In this document: piece by piece, positions 19,522-29,000 of the stretch
How the letters are laid out: every line of letters starts with the position of its first letter
How positions within the stretch are numbered: the stretch's first letter is position 1
NCBI GenBank assembly: GCA_030066085.1
Contig: JASJCI010000029.1
Span: 26,199-90,198, forward strand
Source: Gammaproteobacteria bacterium
GTDB taxonomy: Bacteria > Pseudomonadota > Gammaproteobacteria > GCA-001735895
Direction of reading: 5' to 3'
DNA: 64,000 nt
Translations under genes and position numbers: made by a program
The notes under the pieces: generated by a model
What the model saw: the letters and a program-made list of their open reading frames with translations, nothing else
What the model was told of the DNA's origin: nothing
The model's database searches: none

Positions 19522-20175
19522 TTAGCCCAGTTCTTTCAGCTTACGTGTGAGCGTATTGCGTCCCCAGCCGAGCAGCTTGGCGGCATCCTGCTTGCGTCCG
19601 CGGGTTGCCTCGAGCGCGCATTCCAGCAGGATTTTCTCGAAGGTGCGGGCCGCTTTCTTGAGTATCCGCGTTTCGCCCTGAGCGAGCTGCTGCTGCGCCC
19701 ACATCTTCAGCGACGATTCCCAGTCACCCACATCGGCCAGGCCGCCCGGGCGGTTTTCCGCGTTATCGGCGCCGGGCGGGGTTTCGCAGGCGCGCGCAAC
19801 CAGCTGCAGCGCGTCGTCGATGTCGAAGGGTTTGGGCAGGTACTCGAATGCGCCATCGTGAAAAGCCTGCACCGTGGTTTCCAGGTCGGTGTAGGCGGTC
19901 ATGACGATGATCGGCGTCTGCGGCGATACGTGCTTGATCTGCTTGAGCAGTTCGAAGCCGTTGATGCCCGGCATGCGCACGTCGGTGATGATCAGGTCGG
20001 GTCGCTCCTCGAACGGTGAACGCTTGAAGCGCGCCAGCGCCACCGAGCCCGATTCGAAAGCCGTGACGTCGTAGCCGTTGTTGCTCAGGGTTTTTTCCAG
20101 GACCCAGCGCATGGATTGATCGTCGTCGATGATCCAGACGGAGGCGGGTAGGGGTTTCATCTGCGGTAACGTCAT
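19522..20175 (-). CDS. ntrC: NtrC-derived response regulator, REC + Fis HTH only (no AAA+ domain)
   Basis: Intact REC (IIDDDQ, IITDVRMPG, MTAY, PKPF) joined to an NtrC-type C-terminus (ALEATRGRKQDAAKLLGWGRNTLTRKLKELG); 217 aa; overlaps ntrB stop. Confidence 0.9.
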   Translation of the reverse strand: MTLPQMKPLPASVWIIDDDQSMRWVLEKTLSNNGYDVTAFESGSVALARFKRSPFEERPDLIITDVRMPGINGFELLKQIKHVSPQTPIIVMTAYTDLETTVQAFHDGAFEYLPKPFDIDDALQLVARACETPPGADNAENRPGGLADVGDWESSLKMWAQQQLAQGETRILKKAARTFEKILLECALEATRGRKQDAAKLLGWGRNTLTRKLKELG

Positions 20176-21251
20176 GTCGACTCCAGGGGAAGTATGGTGC
20201 TGAAAGTGGTCCCGGCGGAACTGCTTTGCAGCAGGATCGTACCGCCGTGACGGGACACGATGTCCTGTGCAATCGGCAGCCCGAGACCGCTGCCGTCGGG
20301 TTTGTCCGTAATCATGGGCAGAAAAATGGTCTCCGCCAGCTCCTCCGCGATGCCGCGGCCGCTGTCGACGATGTCGATCTGCACGGCCAGCGGATGGTTC
20401 TTCTTGCCGATGGTGCACTGGCGCAGGATGCGGGTCCTGAAATGCACTTCGCCTTCGCCGTCGATCGCCTGCACCGCGTTGCGCGCGATGTTCAGGAACG
20501 CCTGGATCAGAAGGTCGCGGTCCGCCGTCATGTCGGGGATGCTGGGATCGTAGTCGCGGTGAAAGCGGATGCGCTCGGGCTCGGCCGCTACCATGATCTT
20601 GCGGATGTGCTCGAGCACTTCGTGAATGTTGAGCGGCGCCATCTGCAGCCGGCTTTCCGGCCCGAGCATGTTGTTGATCAGCGCCTGCAGGCGGTCGACC
20701 TCGCTGATGATGATCTCGGTAAACTCGCTCCACTCGGGATTGTCCAGTGCCCGCTGCAGCAGTTGCGCCGCGCCGCGAATGCCGCCCAGCGGGTTCTTGA
20801 TCTCGTGCGCGAGGCTGCGCGTCAACTGCTGGCTGGCCTGCTGGTAAAGCTGCTGCAGGTCTTCCTGCGCGAACTGCACCTGGCGTTCCAGCGGGCGGAT
20901 CTCGATCAGCAGTTCGCCCTCGTCGGGATCGTCGCCGAGCGGGAATATGCTGTAATCCGCGAACAGCGTCCTGCCGCTGGCGAGCGTAATCACGGCGCGG
21001 CGCTCGGTCAGGCCCTGCGGTGCTGCTGCCAGCCGCTGCAGGATCGATGATGGCTCGACACCGCTCAGCAACTTGCTGAACTTGCGACCGGCCAGGTTGC
21101 CGGCGCTGCTGTCGAACAGGTTTTCCGCGCTGGCGTTGACATAGGTGACCCGCTGCTCACGATCGAGACACAGGATCGCGACGTTGAGTGCGTCGAGAAT
21201 CCGGTAGCCGTTGTCGGTCGGTACTGCCTGGTTCATAGCTAGCGCGTGCAT
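20172..21251 (-). CDS. ntrB: Nitrogen regulation sensor kinase NtrB
   Basis: PAS domain; H-box SLAHEIKNPLGGIRGAAQLL; HATPase GSGLGLPIA; between ntrC and glnA. Confidence 0.92.
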   Translation of the reverse strand: MHALAMNQAVPTDNGYRILDALNVAILCLDREQRVTYVNASAENLFDSSAGNLAGRKFSKLLSGVEPSSILQRLAAAPQGLTERRAVITLASGRTLFADYSIFPLGDDPDEGELLIEIRPLERQVQFAQEDLQQLYQQASQQLTRSLAHEIKNPLGGIRGAAQLLQRALDNPEWSEFTEIIISEVDRLQALINNMLGPESRLQMAPLNIHEVLEHIRKIMVAAEPERIRFHRDYDPSIPDMTADRDLLIQAFLNIARNAVQAIDGEGEVHFRTRILRQCTIGKKNHPLAVQIDIVDSGRGIAEELAETIFLPMITDKPDGSGLGLPIAQDIVSRHGGTILLQSSSAGTTFSTILPLEST

Positions 21252-21271
21252 GGATCGGTCCGGGCCAGACA

Positions 21272-21297
21272 AAAAAGGCCCCAAGCGGGGCCTTTTT
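21272..21297. terminator. Intrinsic terminator downstream of glnA
   Basis: AAAAAGGCCCC-AAGC-GGGGCCTTTTT, symmetric, functional on either strand. Confidence 0.9.
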
Positions 21298-21320
21298 GTC
21301 GCTCGTCACTGGACGATGGC

Positions 21321-22730
21321 TTAAACGCTATAGTACAGATCGAATTCGACCGGGTTGGTCGCGAGCCGCAGGCGTTCGACTTCTTCCATCTTCAGGTCGA
21401 TGTAGCCGTCGATCATGTCGTCGCTGAACACGCCGCCGGCGGTCAGGAAGCCGCGGTCCGCGTCGAGTGCTTCCAGCGCCTGGTCGAGCGTGAACGCAAC
21501 CTGCGGGATTTCGGCCTCTTCCTCCGGCGGCAGGTCGTACAGGTCCTTGTCCATCGCGTCGCCGGGGTGGATCTGGTTCTGGATGCCGTCCAGGCCGGCC
21601 ATCATCATCGACGCGAACGCGAGGTACGGGTTGGCGGTCGAGTCCGGGAAGCGAACCTCGATGCGGCGAGCCTTGGGGTTGCTGACGAACGGGATCCGGA
21701 TCGAGGCCGAACGGTTGCGCGCGGAGTAGGCGAGCATGACCGGCGCTTCGAAGCCTGGAACCAGTCGCTTGTAGCTGTTGGTGGCCGCGTTGGCGAAGGC
21801 GTTGATCGCGCGCGCGTGCTTGATGATGCCGCCGATGTAGTACAGCGCGGTCTCGGACAGGCCGCCGTAGCTGTCGCCGGAGAACAGGTTGACGCCGTCC
21901 TTCATCAGCGACTGGTGCACGTGCATGCCGTTACCGTTGTCGCCGACCAGCGGCTTGGGCATGAAGGTCGCGGTCTTGCCGTAGCTGTGGGCAACGTTGT
22001 GCACACAGTATTTCAGTACCTGTACCTCGTCTGCCTTGCGCACCAGGGTGTTGAACGCTACACCGATTTCGCACTGGCCGGCGGTGGCGACTTCGTGGTG
22101 ATGGACCTCGACGCCGAGACCCATCTCTTCCATCGCCAGGCACATGGCCGAGCGGATGTCGTGCAGCGAGTCGACCGGCGGCACCGGGAAGTAACCGCCC
22201 TTGACGCCGGGGCGGTGGCCGATGTTGCCGTCTTCGTAAATCTTGATCGAGCTCCACGCGGCTTCCTCGGACTCGATCTCGTAGGCGCAGTGACCCATTT
22301 CGGTCGACCACTTGACGCTGTCGAACACGAAGAATTCGTTTTCCGGACCGAAGTAGGCGGTATCGGCGATGCCGGTGGACTTGAGGTAAGCCTCGGCGCG
22401 CAGCGCGAGTGAGCGCGGGTCGCGCTCGTAGCCTTCGCCGGTGGACGGCTCGACCACGTTACAGGTCAGGTTGAGCGTGGGCTCGTCGGTGAACGGGTCG
22501 AGGGTTGCGGTTGCCGGATCCGGCATCAGGATCATGTCGGACTCGTTGATACCCTTCCAGCCGGCGACCGAGGAACCGTCGAACATCTTGCCGTCGGTAA
22601 AAAGTTCCTCGTCGACGACGCTCGCCGGCACGGAGACATGCTGCTCCTTACCCTTGGTGTCGGTAAAACGGAAGTCGACGAACTTGACGCCGTACTCGTT
22701 GATCTTGTTCAGCACATCGGCAGCAGACAT
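21321..22730 (-). CDS. glnA: Type I glutamine synthetase
   Basis: [31 protein letters not shown]..., [30 protein letters not shown] motifs. Confidence 0.97.
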   Translation of the reverse strand: MSAADVLNKINEYGVKFVDFRFTDTKGKEQHVSVPASVVDEELFTDGKMFDGSSVAGWKGINESDMILMPDPATATLDPFTDEPTLNLTCNVVEPSTGEGYERDPRSLALRAEAYLKSTGIADTAYFGPENEFFVFDSVKWSTEMGHCAYEIESEEAAWSSIKIYEDGNIGHRPGVKGGYFPVPPVDSLHDIRSAMCLAMEEMGLGVEVHHHEVATAGQCEIGVAFNTLVRKADEVQVLKYCVHNVAHSYGKTATFMPKPLVGDNGNGMHVHQSLMKDGVNLFSGDSYGGLSETALYYIGGIIKHARAINAFANAATNSYKRLVPGFEAPVMLAYSARNRSASIRIPFVSNPKARRIEVRFPDSTANPYLAFASMMMAGLDGIQNQIHPGDAMDKDLYDLPPEEEAEIPQVAFTLDQALEALDADRGFLTAGGVFSDDMIDGYIDLKMEEVERLRLATNPVEFDLYYSV

Positions 22731-22770
22731 GGTTGTATCTCCAGAATCGGGGGATCGAAAACAGACGGCG

Positions 22771-22798
22771 ATTGTACCGATAATCGGCAAATTGCCAA
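22771..22798 (-). promoter_or_regulatory. Candidate sigma-70 promoter for glnA
   Basis: Minus strand TTGGCA-N16-TACAAT, each hexamer 5/6 to consensus. Confidence 0.55.
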
Positions 22799-22832
22799 TT
22801 TATCGTGCAAAAATCAGGAGTTTAGCAAAAAA

Positions 22833-22849
22833 TGCACTATTTTAGTGCA
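22833..22849. promoter_or_regulatory. Candidate NtrC operator upstream of glnA
   Basis: Perfect palindrome TGCACTA-TTT-TAGTGCA, matching the NtrC consensus form TGCACY-N5-GTGCA; ~100 bp upstream of the glnA start. Confidence 0.75.
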
Positions 22850-23985
22850 TTAGTCTCGGTATAGTAGACGTTGACCTTGCCGACGTAGTCGAGCGAGTCC
22901 GCACCGCTGCGCAAGCGCTCGAGCGCGCCGGCGGCGCCGGCGAGGCTCATGCTCACCGGCATGACGAGATCGATCTCGATCTTGTGCTCGAGGTAGTGCA
23001 GCTTCACCTGGCTGACCTGCTCGCGTTCGGGGATATCGTCCCAGGCCTGCGCCAGGTCGGCCTCGATCTTGTCCCGCTCCGGCAGCCGCGCCAGCACGGA
23101 TTCCTTGACGTTGTCGTCCAGCGGATCGATGTGAATCTGCACGTCGGCAATCTGCGGGAAGCGCCGCTTGACCAGCTGTTCCATTTTATGCGCGATGTAG
23201 TGTGCTTCCGATACGGTCAGGTCGGAATCGACCTCGATATGCGCGTCGATATAGCCGAGGCCTCCCATCGAACGGGTACGCAGGTTATGGATGCCGCTGA
23301 CGCTGGCGTGGCCCTGCATTGCGCCGCGAATTTCCTCGACCAGCGCGGTATCGAGGCTGGTGTCGATCAGTTCCGACAGCGACTGGCGTACCAGGCGAAA
23401 CCCGATCCACAGGATCATGCCGGCGACCACTACCGCGGCCAGCGCGTCCATATGCGGTACGCCGAGCACCTGCGCCGTAATCCCGCAGACGACCACGATC
23501 GACGACAGCGCGTCGGAACGATGATGCCAGGCGTTGGCCTCCAGCAGGCTCGAGTGGATGCGCCGCGCGGCGCGCCGGGTGTACTGGTACAGCCCTTCCT
23601 TGGCGACGATCGCGATCGCCGCGAACGCGATCGTGATCGGCTCCGGATTCACGCTGTCCGACGAGAGCACGCTCCGGATACCGCGCGCACCGATACCGAG
23701 TGCGACCAGCATCAGCATACCGCCGAGCAGCAGCGAGGCCAGTGTTTCGATGCGGCCGTGACCGTAGGGATGACTCTCGTCGGCTTCGCGCGCCGCGCCG
23801 CGGGCGGCCAGCAGCACGACGATATCGCTGCTCAGGTCGGCCAGCGTATGCAGGCCGTCGGCCAGCAGCGCCTGCGACTTGCCGAGCAGGCCGAACACGA
23901 TCTGGATGCACGCGAGCCCGGCGTTGATCGCGGCCCCGACCAGCGTCACGCGCTGGGTGGTGCGCTGGCGCTCCTCAGCTTCCAT
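22837..23985 (-). CDS. Cation diffusion facilitator (CDF) family transporter
   Basis: ALLADGLHTLADLSSD, HPYGHGRIETLAS, HHRSDALSS motifs; cytoplasmic C-terminal domain. Confidence 0.9.
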   Translation of the reverse strand: MEAEERQRTTQRVTLVGAAINAGLACIQIVFGLLGKSQALLADGLHTLADLSSDIVVLLAARGAAREADESHPYGHGRIETLASLLLGGMLMLVALGIGARGIRSVLSSDSVNPEPITIAFAAIAIVAKEGLYQYTRRAARRIHSSLLEANAWHHRSDALSSIVVVCGITAQVLGVPHMDALAAVVVAGMILWIGFRLVRQSLSELIDTSLDTALVEEIRGAMQGHASVSGIHNLRTRSMGGLGYIDAHIEVDSDLTVSEAHYIAHKMEQLVKRRFPQIADVQIHIDPLDDNVKESVLARLPERDKIEADLAQAWDDIPEREQVSQVKLHYLEHKIEIDLVMPVSMSLAGAAGALERLRSGADSLDYVGKVNVYYTETNALK

Positions 23986-24214
23986 CTTCGGCTTTTTCCA
24001 CCAGGAAGACGTACTCGTTGTCGCCTTCGTCGATTTCGAGCACGCTGTGGCCGTACAGCCGGCACCAGGTCGGGATGTCGTTGAGCGAGCCGGGGTCGGT
24101 GCTGGTAATGCGCACGCGCGCACCGGCGGCCTGTTGGTTGATGCAGTTCTGCAGGCGGATCACCGGCAGCGGGCACAGCAACCGCCGCGCATCCAGCTCG
24201 ACGACGTCGCTCAC
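23975..24214 (-). CDS. TusA-family sulfurtransferase-like protein
   Basis: LDARRLLCPLPVIRLQNCI, the CPxP signature. Confidence 0.88.
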   Translation of the reverse strand: MSDVVELDARRLLCPLPVIRLQNCINQQAAGARVRITSTDPGSLNDIPTWCRLYGHSVLEIDEGDNEYVFLVEKAEDGS

Positions 24215-25254
24215 GCGAGCACCCAGTCCGGCTCGATCTGGTCCGCGCTCAGCGGCTTGACCCGAATGCTGTGCTGCCCGCGGTCGCGGTTGCTGTAAAC
24301 CAGGCCGACCTCGTCGGCGTCGCGGCCCTTGCTGAAACGCGCGGTAATCGCGCCCGCCAGCTGCAGCTGCTGTTCATCGAGCGGTTCACCCTCGATCAGC
24401 GCCAGCGGGCCGGGATGACTCGAGGTCCAGATGCTCTGGTACTGTTGCCGGTAACCGTGCAGGAAATTGTTTTCGCCTTGCTCGCGCGCGATGATCAGCT
24501 TGAACGATTGCTCGGGGCGGATGTGGCGGCCGACCTTGAGCAGCATGATGTCGTCGAGTTCGTATTCGCGCCGGCCGCGGTTGTCCCACAGGTCGCGCAG
24601 CTTGACCGAGTAGCTTTCGTCGGTCAGAAAGCAGCAGCCGCCGGAAGGCTGGGCGTATTCCTCGAGGCCGAATTCGCGCGCCAGCGCCATCTGCGGCTTG
24701 CGCGAGCGACCGGTAAAATCCTTCAGCTGTGCGCGATCGACCCAGCCCTCGCGTTCGGGCAGGGTCTCGGCCAGGTTGAGCGCGCACAACGGCCTGAGCA
24801 GGCGGTCCTCGGCGCCGGATTCCTGCGCGATGATCGGCATCGTGCCCTTGCGCTGCGACATGGGTCGCTGGCCGATGACCTCGCCGGTGATAATGAAATC
24901 GAAGCCGTTGGCTTCGATCCACTCCAGCGCCTTGCCCACCATGAAGATCTTGCAGTCGAGGCAGGGATTGAGGTTGGCGCCGTAGCCGTGTTTCGGGTTG
25001 AGCACGACGCGCTTGTACTCGTCGATGACGTCGACGATGTGCAGCTTGATGCCGAGTTGCTCGGCCACCCACAGCGCATTGTTGCGCTTGTGCCGCTCGC
25101 GGCCGTGCCTGCGGATCGCGTGGGTGTGTCCCTCGACGCAAAAGCCGGTAAAAAAATTGATACCCTCGACCTGGATACCCTGTTGCTGCACCAGGCGTGT
25201 CGCCAGCATCGAATCGAGGCCGCCGGATATCAGCGCGGCTGCTTTCCTGTTCAT
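24211..25254 (-). CDS. PP-loop (adenine nucleotide alpha hydrolase) tRNA thiolation-like protein, ThiI/MnmA-related
   Basis: ALISGGLDSMLA PP-loop; NPCLDCKIFM; C-terminal NFACT-R/DUF814-like region (GEGNNF-like REQGENNF). Confidence 0.72.
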   Translation of the reverse strand: MNRKAAALISGGLDSMLATRLVQQQGIQVEGINFFTGFCVEGHTHAIRRHGRERHKRNNALWVAEQLGIKLHIVDVIDEYKRVVLNPKHGYGANLNPCLDCKIFMVGKALEWIEANGFDFIITGEVIGQRPMSQRKGTMPIIAQESGAEDRLLRPLCALNLAETLPEREGWVDRAQLKDFTGRSRKPQMALAREFGLEEYAQPSGGCCFLTDESYSVKLRDLWDNRGRREYELDDIMLLKVGRHIRPEQSFKLIIAREQGENNFLHGYRQQYQSIWTSSHPGPLALIEGEPLDEQQLQLAGAITARFSKGRDADEVGLVYSNRDRGQHSIRVKPLSADQIEPDWVLA

Positions 25255-25342
25255 ACGCCGGTGGAGATCCGGTTGAAAACCCGGAGTATAGCAACATCCG
25301 CCGGAGTCGCTAAGCGGCTCCGGCGGTCAGCAAGGGGTCAGG

Positions 25343-25747
25343 CTACCAGCACTCGCCGGTGTCGCCGCCGGTAGCGCCCTTGACGCCGGTATTGGTCAGG
25401 GTCAGCGTGGTGCAGTCCCCGTCGCTGGCCTGCGCCTGTCCCGCGATCGGGGTTGCGGTCAGCGTGAAGGTGGCGCCGGCGATGACACCCGAAATCCGGT
25501 AGTAGTTATTCTCGGTATCGAGCGGCAGGGTCGCGAGCACGGGGCAGTTGGCGTTGTTGTAGCTGCCGTAGAGGCTGCGGCATTTTTCCAGCGAGCCCGC
25601 GGTCTGGGTCAGCGCGGCGCGTGCCTCGGTGCGGTTGGTGGCGCGTACGTTGTCGCCGAAAAAGCCGGCACTGATCATGACCACGATGCCGATGATGGCG
25701 ACCACGATCATCAGCTCGATCAGGGTAAAGCCCTTGTTGTATTTCAT
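25343..25747 (-). CDS. PilE-like type IV minor pilin
   Basis: MKYNKGFTLIELMIVVAIIGIVVMIS; C-terminal Cys pair. Confidence 0.9.
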   Translation of the reverse strand: MKYNKGFTLIELMIVVAIIGIVVMISAGFFGDNVRATNRTEARAALTQTAGSLEKCRSLYGSYNNANCPVLATLPLDTENNYYRISGVIAGATFTLTATPIAGQAQASDGDCTTLTLTNTGVKGATGGDTGECW

Positions 25748-25764
25748 AACAAAACCCCAGCAGG

Positions 25765-26073
25765 TTAATGCGAATCGGGCGAGTCGTAGCGGAGTACGTC
25801 GACGTAGCGGGTACCGTTCACTACCTTGCCTTCGACATAAACCACGTCACCTTTGCGAAAGGCGCCGAACTCGGAACGGGACGGGTCGTCGCTGACGACC
25901 TCGATCTCCGAATCCGGACGGTAATCCCTGCCCTTGATCGTGATTTTTTCGTACTCGGTTCCCGAGATCATGCCCGCCTGCTGGAAGGTATCCAGCGCCT
26001 GGGCCAGGGACCAGGGCGCCAGCAGCAGGGCCACGCACAGCAGGCGCGCAATGTTCGTCGTCAGCTTTTTCAT
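25765..26073 (-). CDS. Small exported protein in pilus operon, uncharacterised
   Basis: Signal peptide MKKLTTNIARLLCVALLLAPWSLAQA; ATG overlaps the pilY1 stop. Confidence 0.7.
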   Translation of the reverse strand: MKKLTTNIARLLCVALLLAPWSLAQALDTFQQAGMISGTEYEKITIKGRDYRPDSEIEVVSDDPSRSEFGAFRKGDVVYVEGKVVNGTRYVDVLRYDSPDSH

Positions 26074-29000
26074 TGGATCAACTCCTGCCACGAGAAGCGG
26101 CCTTTGGGTATGTCTTTGAGCTTGGCAACCTTGGAGGGCGTCTCCGCGGTGTAGGCGATATCCTCGATGAACACCGGTTCGGGCAGGAAGCCGTCCTGCT
26201 GGATTGCCGCGACCGTGGCGGTGATACCGCCCGCGCCGCTGGCGCGGTCGTTGTCGTCGATCAGGCCGTCCTTGTTGACGTCGACCACGACGTTCTCGGG
26301 TGAACCGCCGGTGGCGACTTCGACCGCGAAGCGGTAGCCGTAACCGCCGACCGAGCAGGGGTCGGAGTTGGGCACGAAGGTGTTGAAGAACACGATGTCG
26401 GCCCGCACGACCGGCCGCGTAACCGAGCGTTCGCCGGTGTCCGGCAGCTCGAAGTACCAGCCGTACTCGCCGCCGCCCCAGTTGATGCTGTTGCGCGTCA
26501 GGACGCGATCGGTAAACGCGTTGTCGTAGAACTGCTGTACCAGGTCGGTATTGTCGAGGCTGGTGTCGCCCTTGTCCCACACGCCGTAAAAATAATTGGT
26601 GTCGGTGCTGGTCTTGTCGGCATTGGTCAGGTACTGGCCCGAGCCGAAGAACACCATCAGGTTGGGCGAGTTGCTGCCGGTGTCCGATTCGGTGGGGTGC
26701 TTGGACAGCGTCGGCTGCGCGGTAATGGGTTCATTGCCGATGGTCGTGAACAGCGGTGCCGACCCCGGGATGTCCCAGGCCGCGCTGTTGCTGTCGCTCA
26801 GGTCGAACGCCCACATCTGGCCGCGCAGGTCGCCGGCGTAGACGCGGTCGATCGTGCCGTTGCCGTCGATGTCGGCCAGCGCCGGCGTGGCCAGGCCGTT
26901 GCGGTTCGCGGCATCGCCGGAATTGGTGCTGATCTCGATGTAATCGCTCGGCGCCCAGGTGCCGTCGACACCGGCCTCGATCTTGAGGATGAACAGCTTG
27001 GCTTCGCCGTCACCGGTATCGTTGTAGCCGTTGCCGAAAATCGCTACCCAGGAACCGTCGTTGGCGAGGCCGATCTGCGGGCGGCTGTAGGTGTAGCCGA
27101 GATCCGGGTCGTCGTTGTTGGTGAACTCCCACAGGACGATATCGGATGCGTTGGCTTCGCTGAAGCTGCTCGGGTCGGTGACGTTGAGCGCAAACACACC
27201 GCGCTGGCCGCCGCGCAGGCCGGAAACCATGATGGTATTCCAGCTCGTGCCGTTACCGAGATTGGCATACACGTCCGACAGCGACGGCGTCAGGTCGTTG
27301 TAGTACTTGTGGCCGTAGTTCGGATCGGTCAGGTAATGCAGGCCGTCCGCGGTCCCGGTCGAAAACAGGATATTCGGCACGTAGGCGAGCACCTCGCGAC
27401 CGGTATTCTCGTCGAAGCCGTGCATCTTGCCGTCGTTGGCGCCGGCGTAGACCACACCGCTGCGGCTGCCCGCGGTGCCGTTCTTGAAGTCCGAGTAACG
27501 CTCGCCGACCGCGGTCGGGAAGGGTGCCTTGTCGGGCCAGTTCAGGCCCGGCGCGCCGACGAATACCGGGCCCGAGTTGACCAGGTCGCCGAGCAGCGAC
27601 AGGCGCTCGCGGAAAAAGTAACCGGCGCCCTCGTCCTTGCGATCGCCGCGCAGGTATTCGAGCCGCGCGATGCCGACCGCCTCGGCATCGGTGCCGCCGG
27701 CGGGATTGGTCCTGAGATCGGCCTGCTGTGCGGCACTCAGGTTGAGCCACTGGAACGGGGCGCCACCGGTCCCGTTGTGAGTCAGGATGGTGCGCGGATC
27801 GGTGGCGATGTTGCGCCCGTTCAGCTCCTCGGCCGCGGTCCACTCGGGCGTGGTCGCAAGTTCACCGGTAATCGTGTCGGCGATCTTGAACGCGAACAGG
27901 TTACCCTGCCAGCGGTTGGTGTTGAACTGCGCGAGGTAGACCACCGACTGGGTCGTCAGCTTGGCCGAGTTGATCGATACCGCCGCCGCGGTTGCGGTGC
28001 GCTCGGCGATGTCGGCGATCGCGGCGTTCAGCGCAATTTCCAGTTCGTCGGGATTCTGCGCGCTCAGGTACTTGCCGCGGCCGTTATAGGCAGCGTGCCA
28101 CATGTCGTCGACGCGCTCTTCCTCGCCGTCGTCGGGATCCGGCCACTGGAATCCGGGATCGAGCGGATCGTCGACCTTGGGGTCGAGCGTGCCCTCGATA
28201 CCGAACGCGATCGAGTAGGTCACCAGGTGCTGGTGGTCGGCCTCGTCGATGCCGGCGATGGTCGGCACCTTGTTGGCGAGGTCGGTGCGCAGATCGCGCT
28301 CGTAATCGCGCATCGCGACGTCGGCCAGCGTGTTGCTCTCGTTGTCGGCGTAATTGCCGCCGTCGTTGGACTGTGACGCGTTGCCGTCGAAGATCGAGTT
28401 GTCGTTGCCGCTGCCACCGTTGTTGTCGCGGTTGCCGACGCCGGGGCTGCCGCCGTTCCAGAAGCCGTCACCCATCAGGATATTGAAGTTCTGCTGGCAT
28501 TCGCCGCCGAGCGCGGCCGACAGGATCGGCGCGCTGCTGCCGGTATTGTCGAAGTAGTTACCGGTGTTGCGCAGCGCGCGGCGCATCGGCGTGCCGTTGC
28601 GGCCGATATTCATGCTGTAGAGTTGTTCCAGCAGCTCGCGCTTCAGATCGGCATCGCTCATGGTCTTGGAGTCTTTCGCCTGGCCGGCGTTGAACCAGCG
28701 CATACCCATGCGCGACGCGTCGGTGTTGTTGATCGTGCTGCCGATGATCGCCTTGGTCGCGTTGATGCGGTTGCGGTAGTACTGGAACCAGTTGGCGAAG
28801 TTCTGCATTTCCGGCGTACCGTAGCCGATGAATACCGGGAAGCGCGCATCGGTTTGCTCGACCACGCCGTCGGCGTCGGTATCGATCCACTCGTAGTACA
28901 TCGGCAGGTACAAGAAGTCCGTCGTATCGCCACCCTCGGTGAAGGTGTGGAACACGGTCAGGTCGATGCTTTCACCGCCCGGGTCGTTAGGGTCGCGCAG

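Noticed and set aside
26697-28376. 559-aa ORF antisense to pilY1
   Set aside because: Shadow ORF; no start context or domain evidence.
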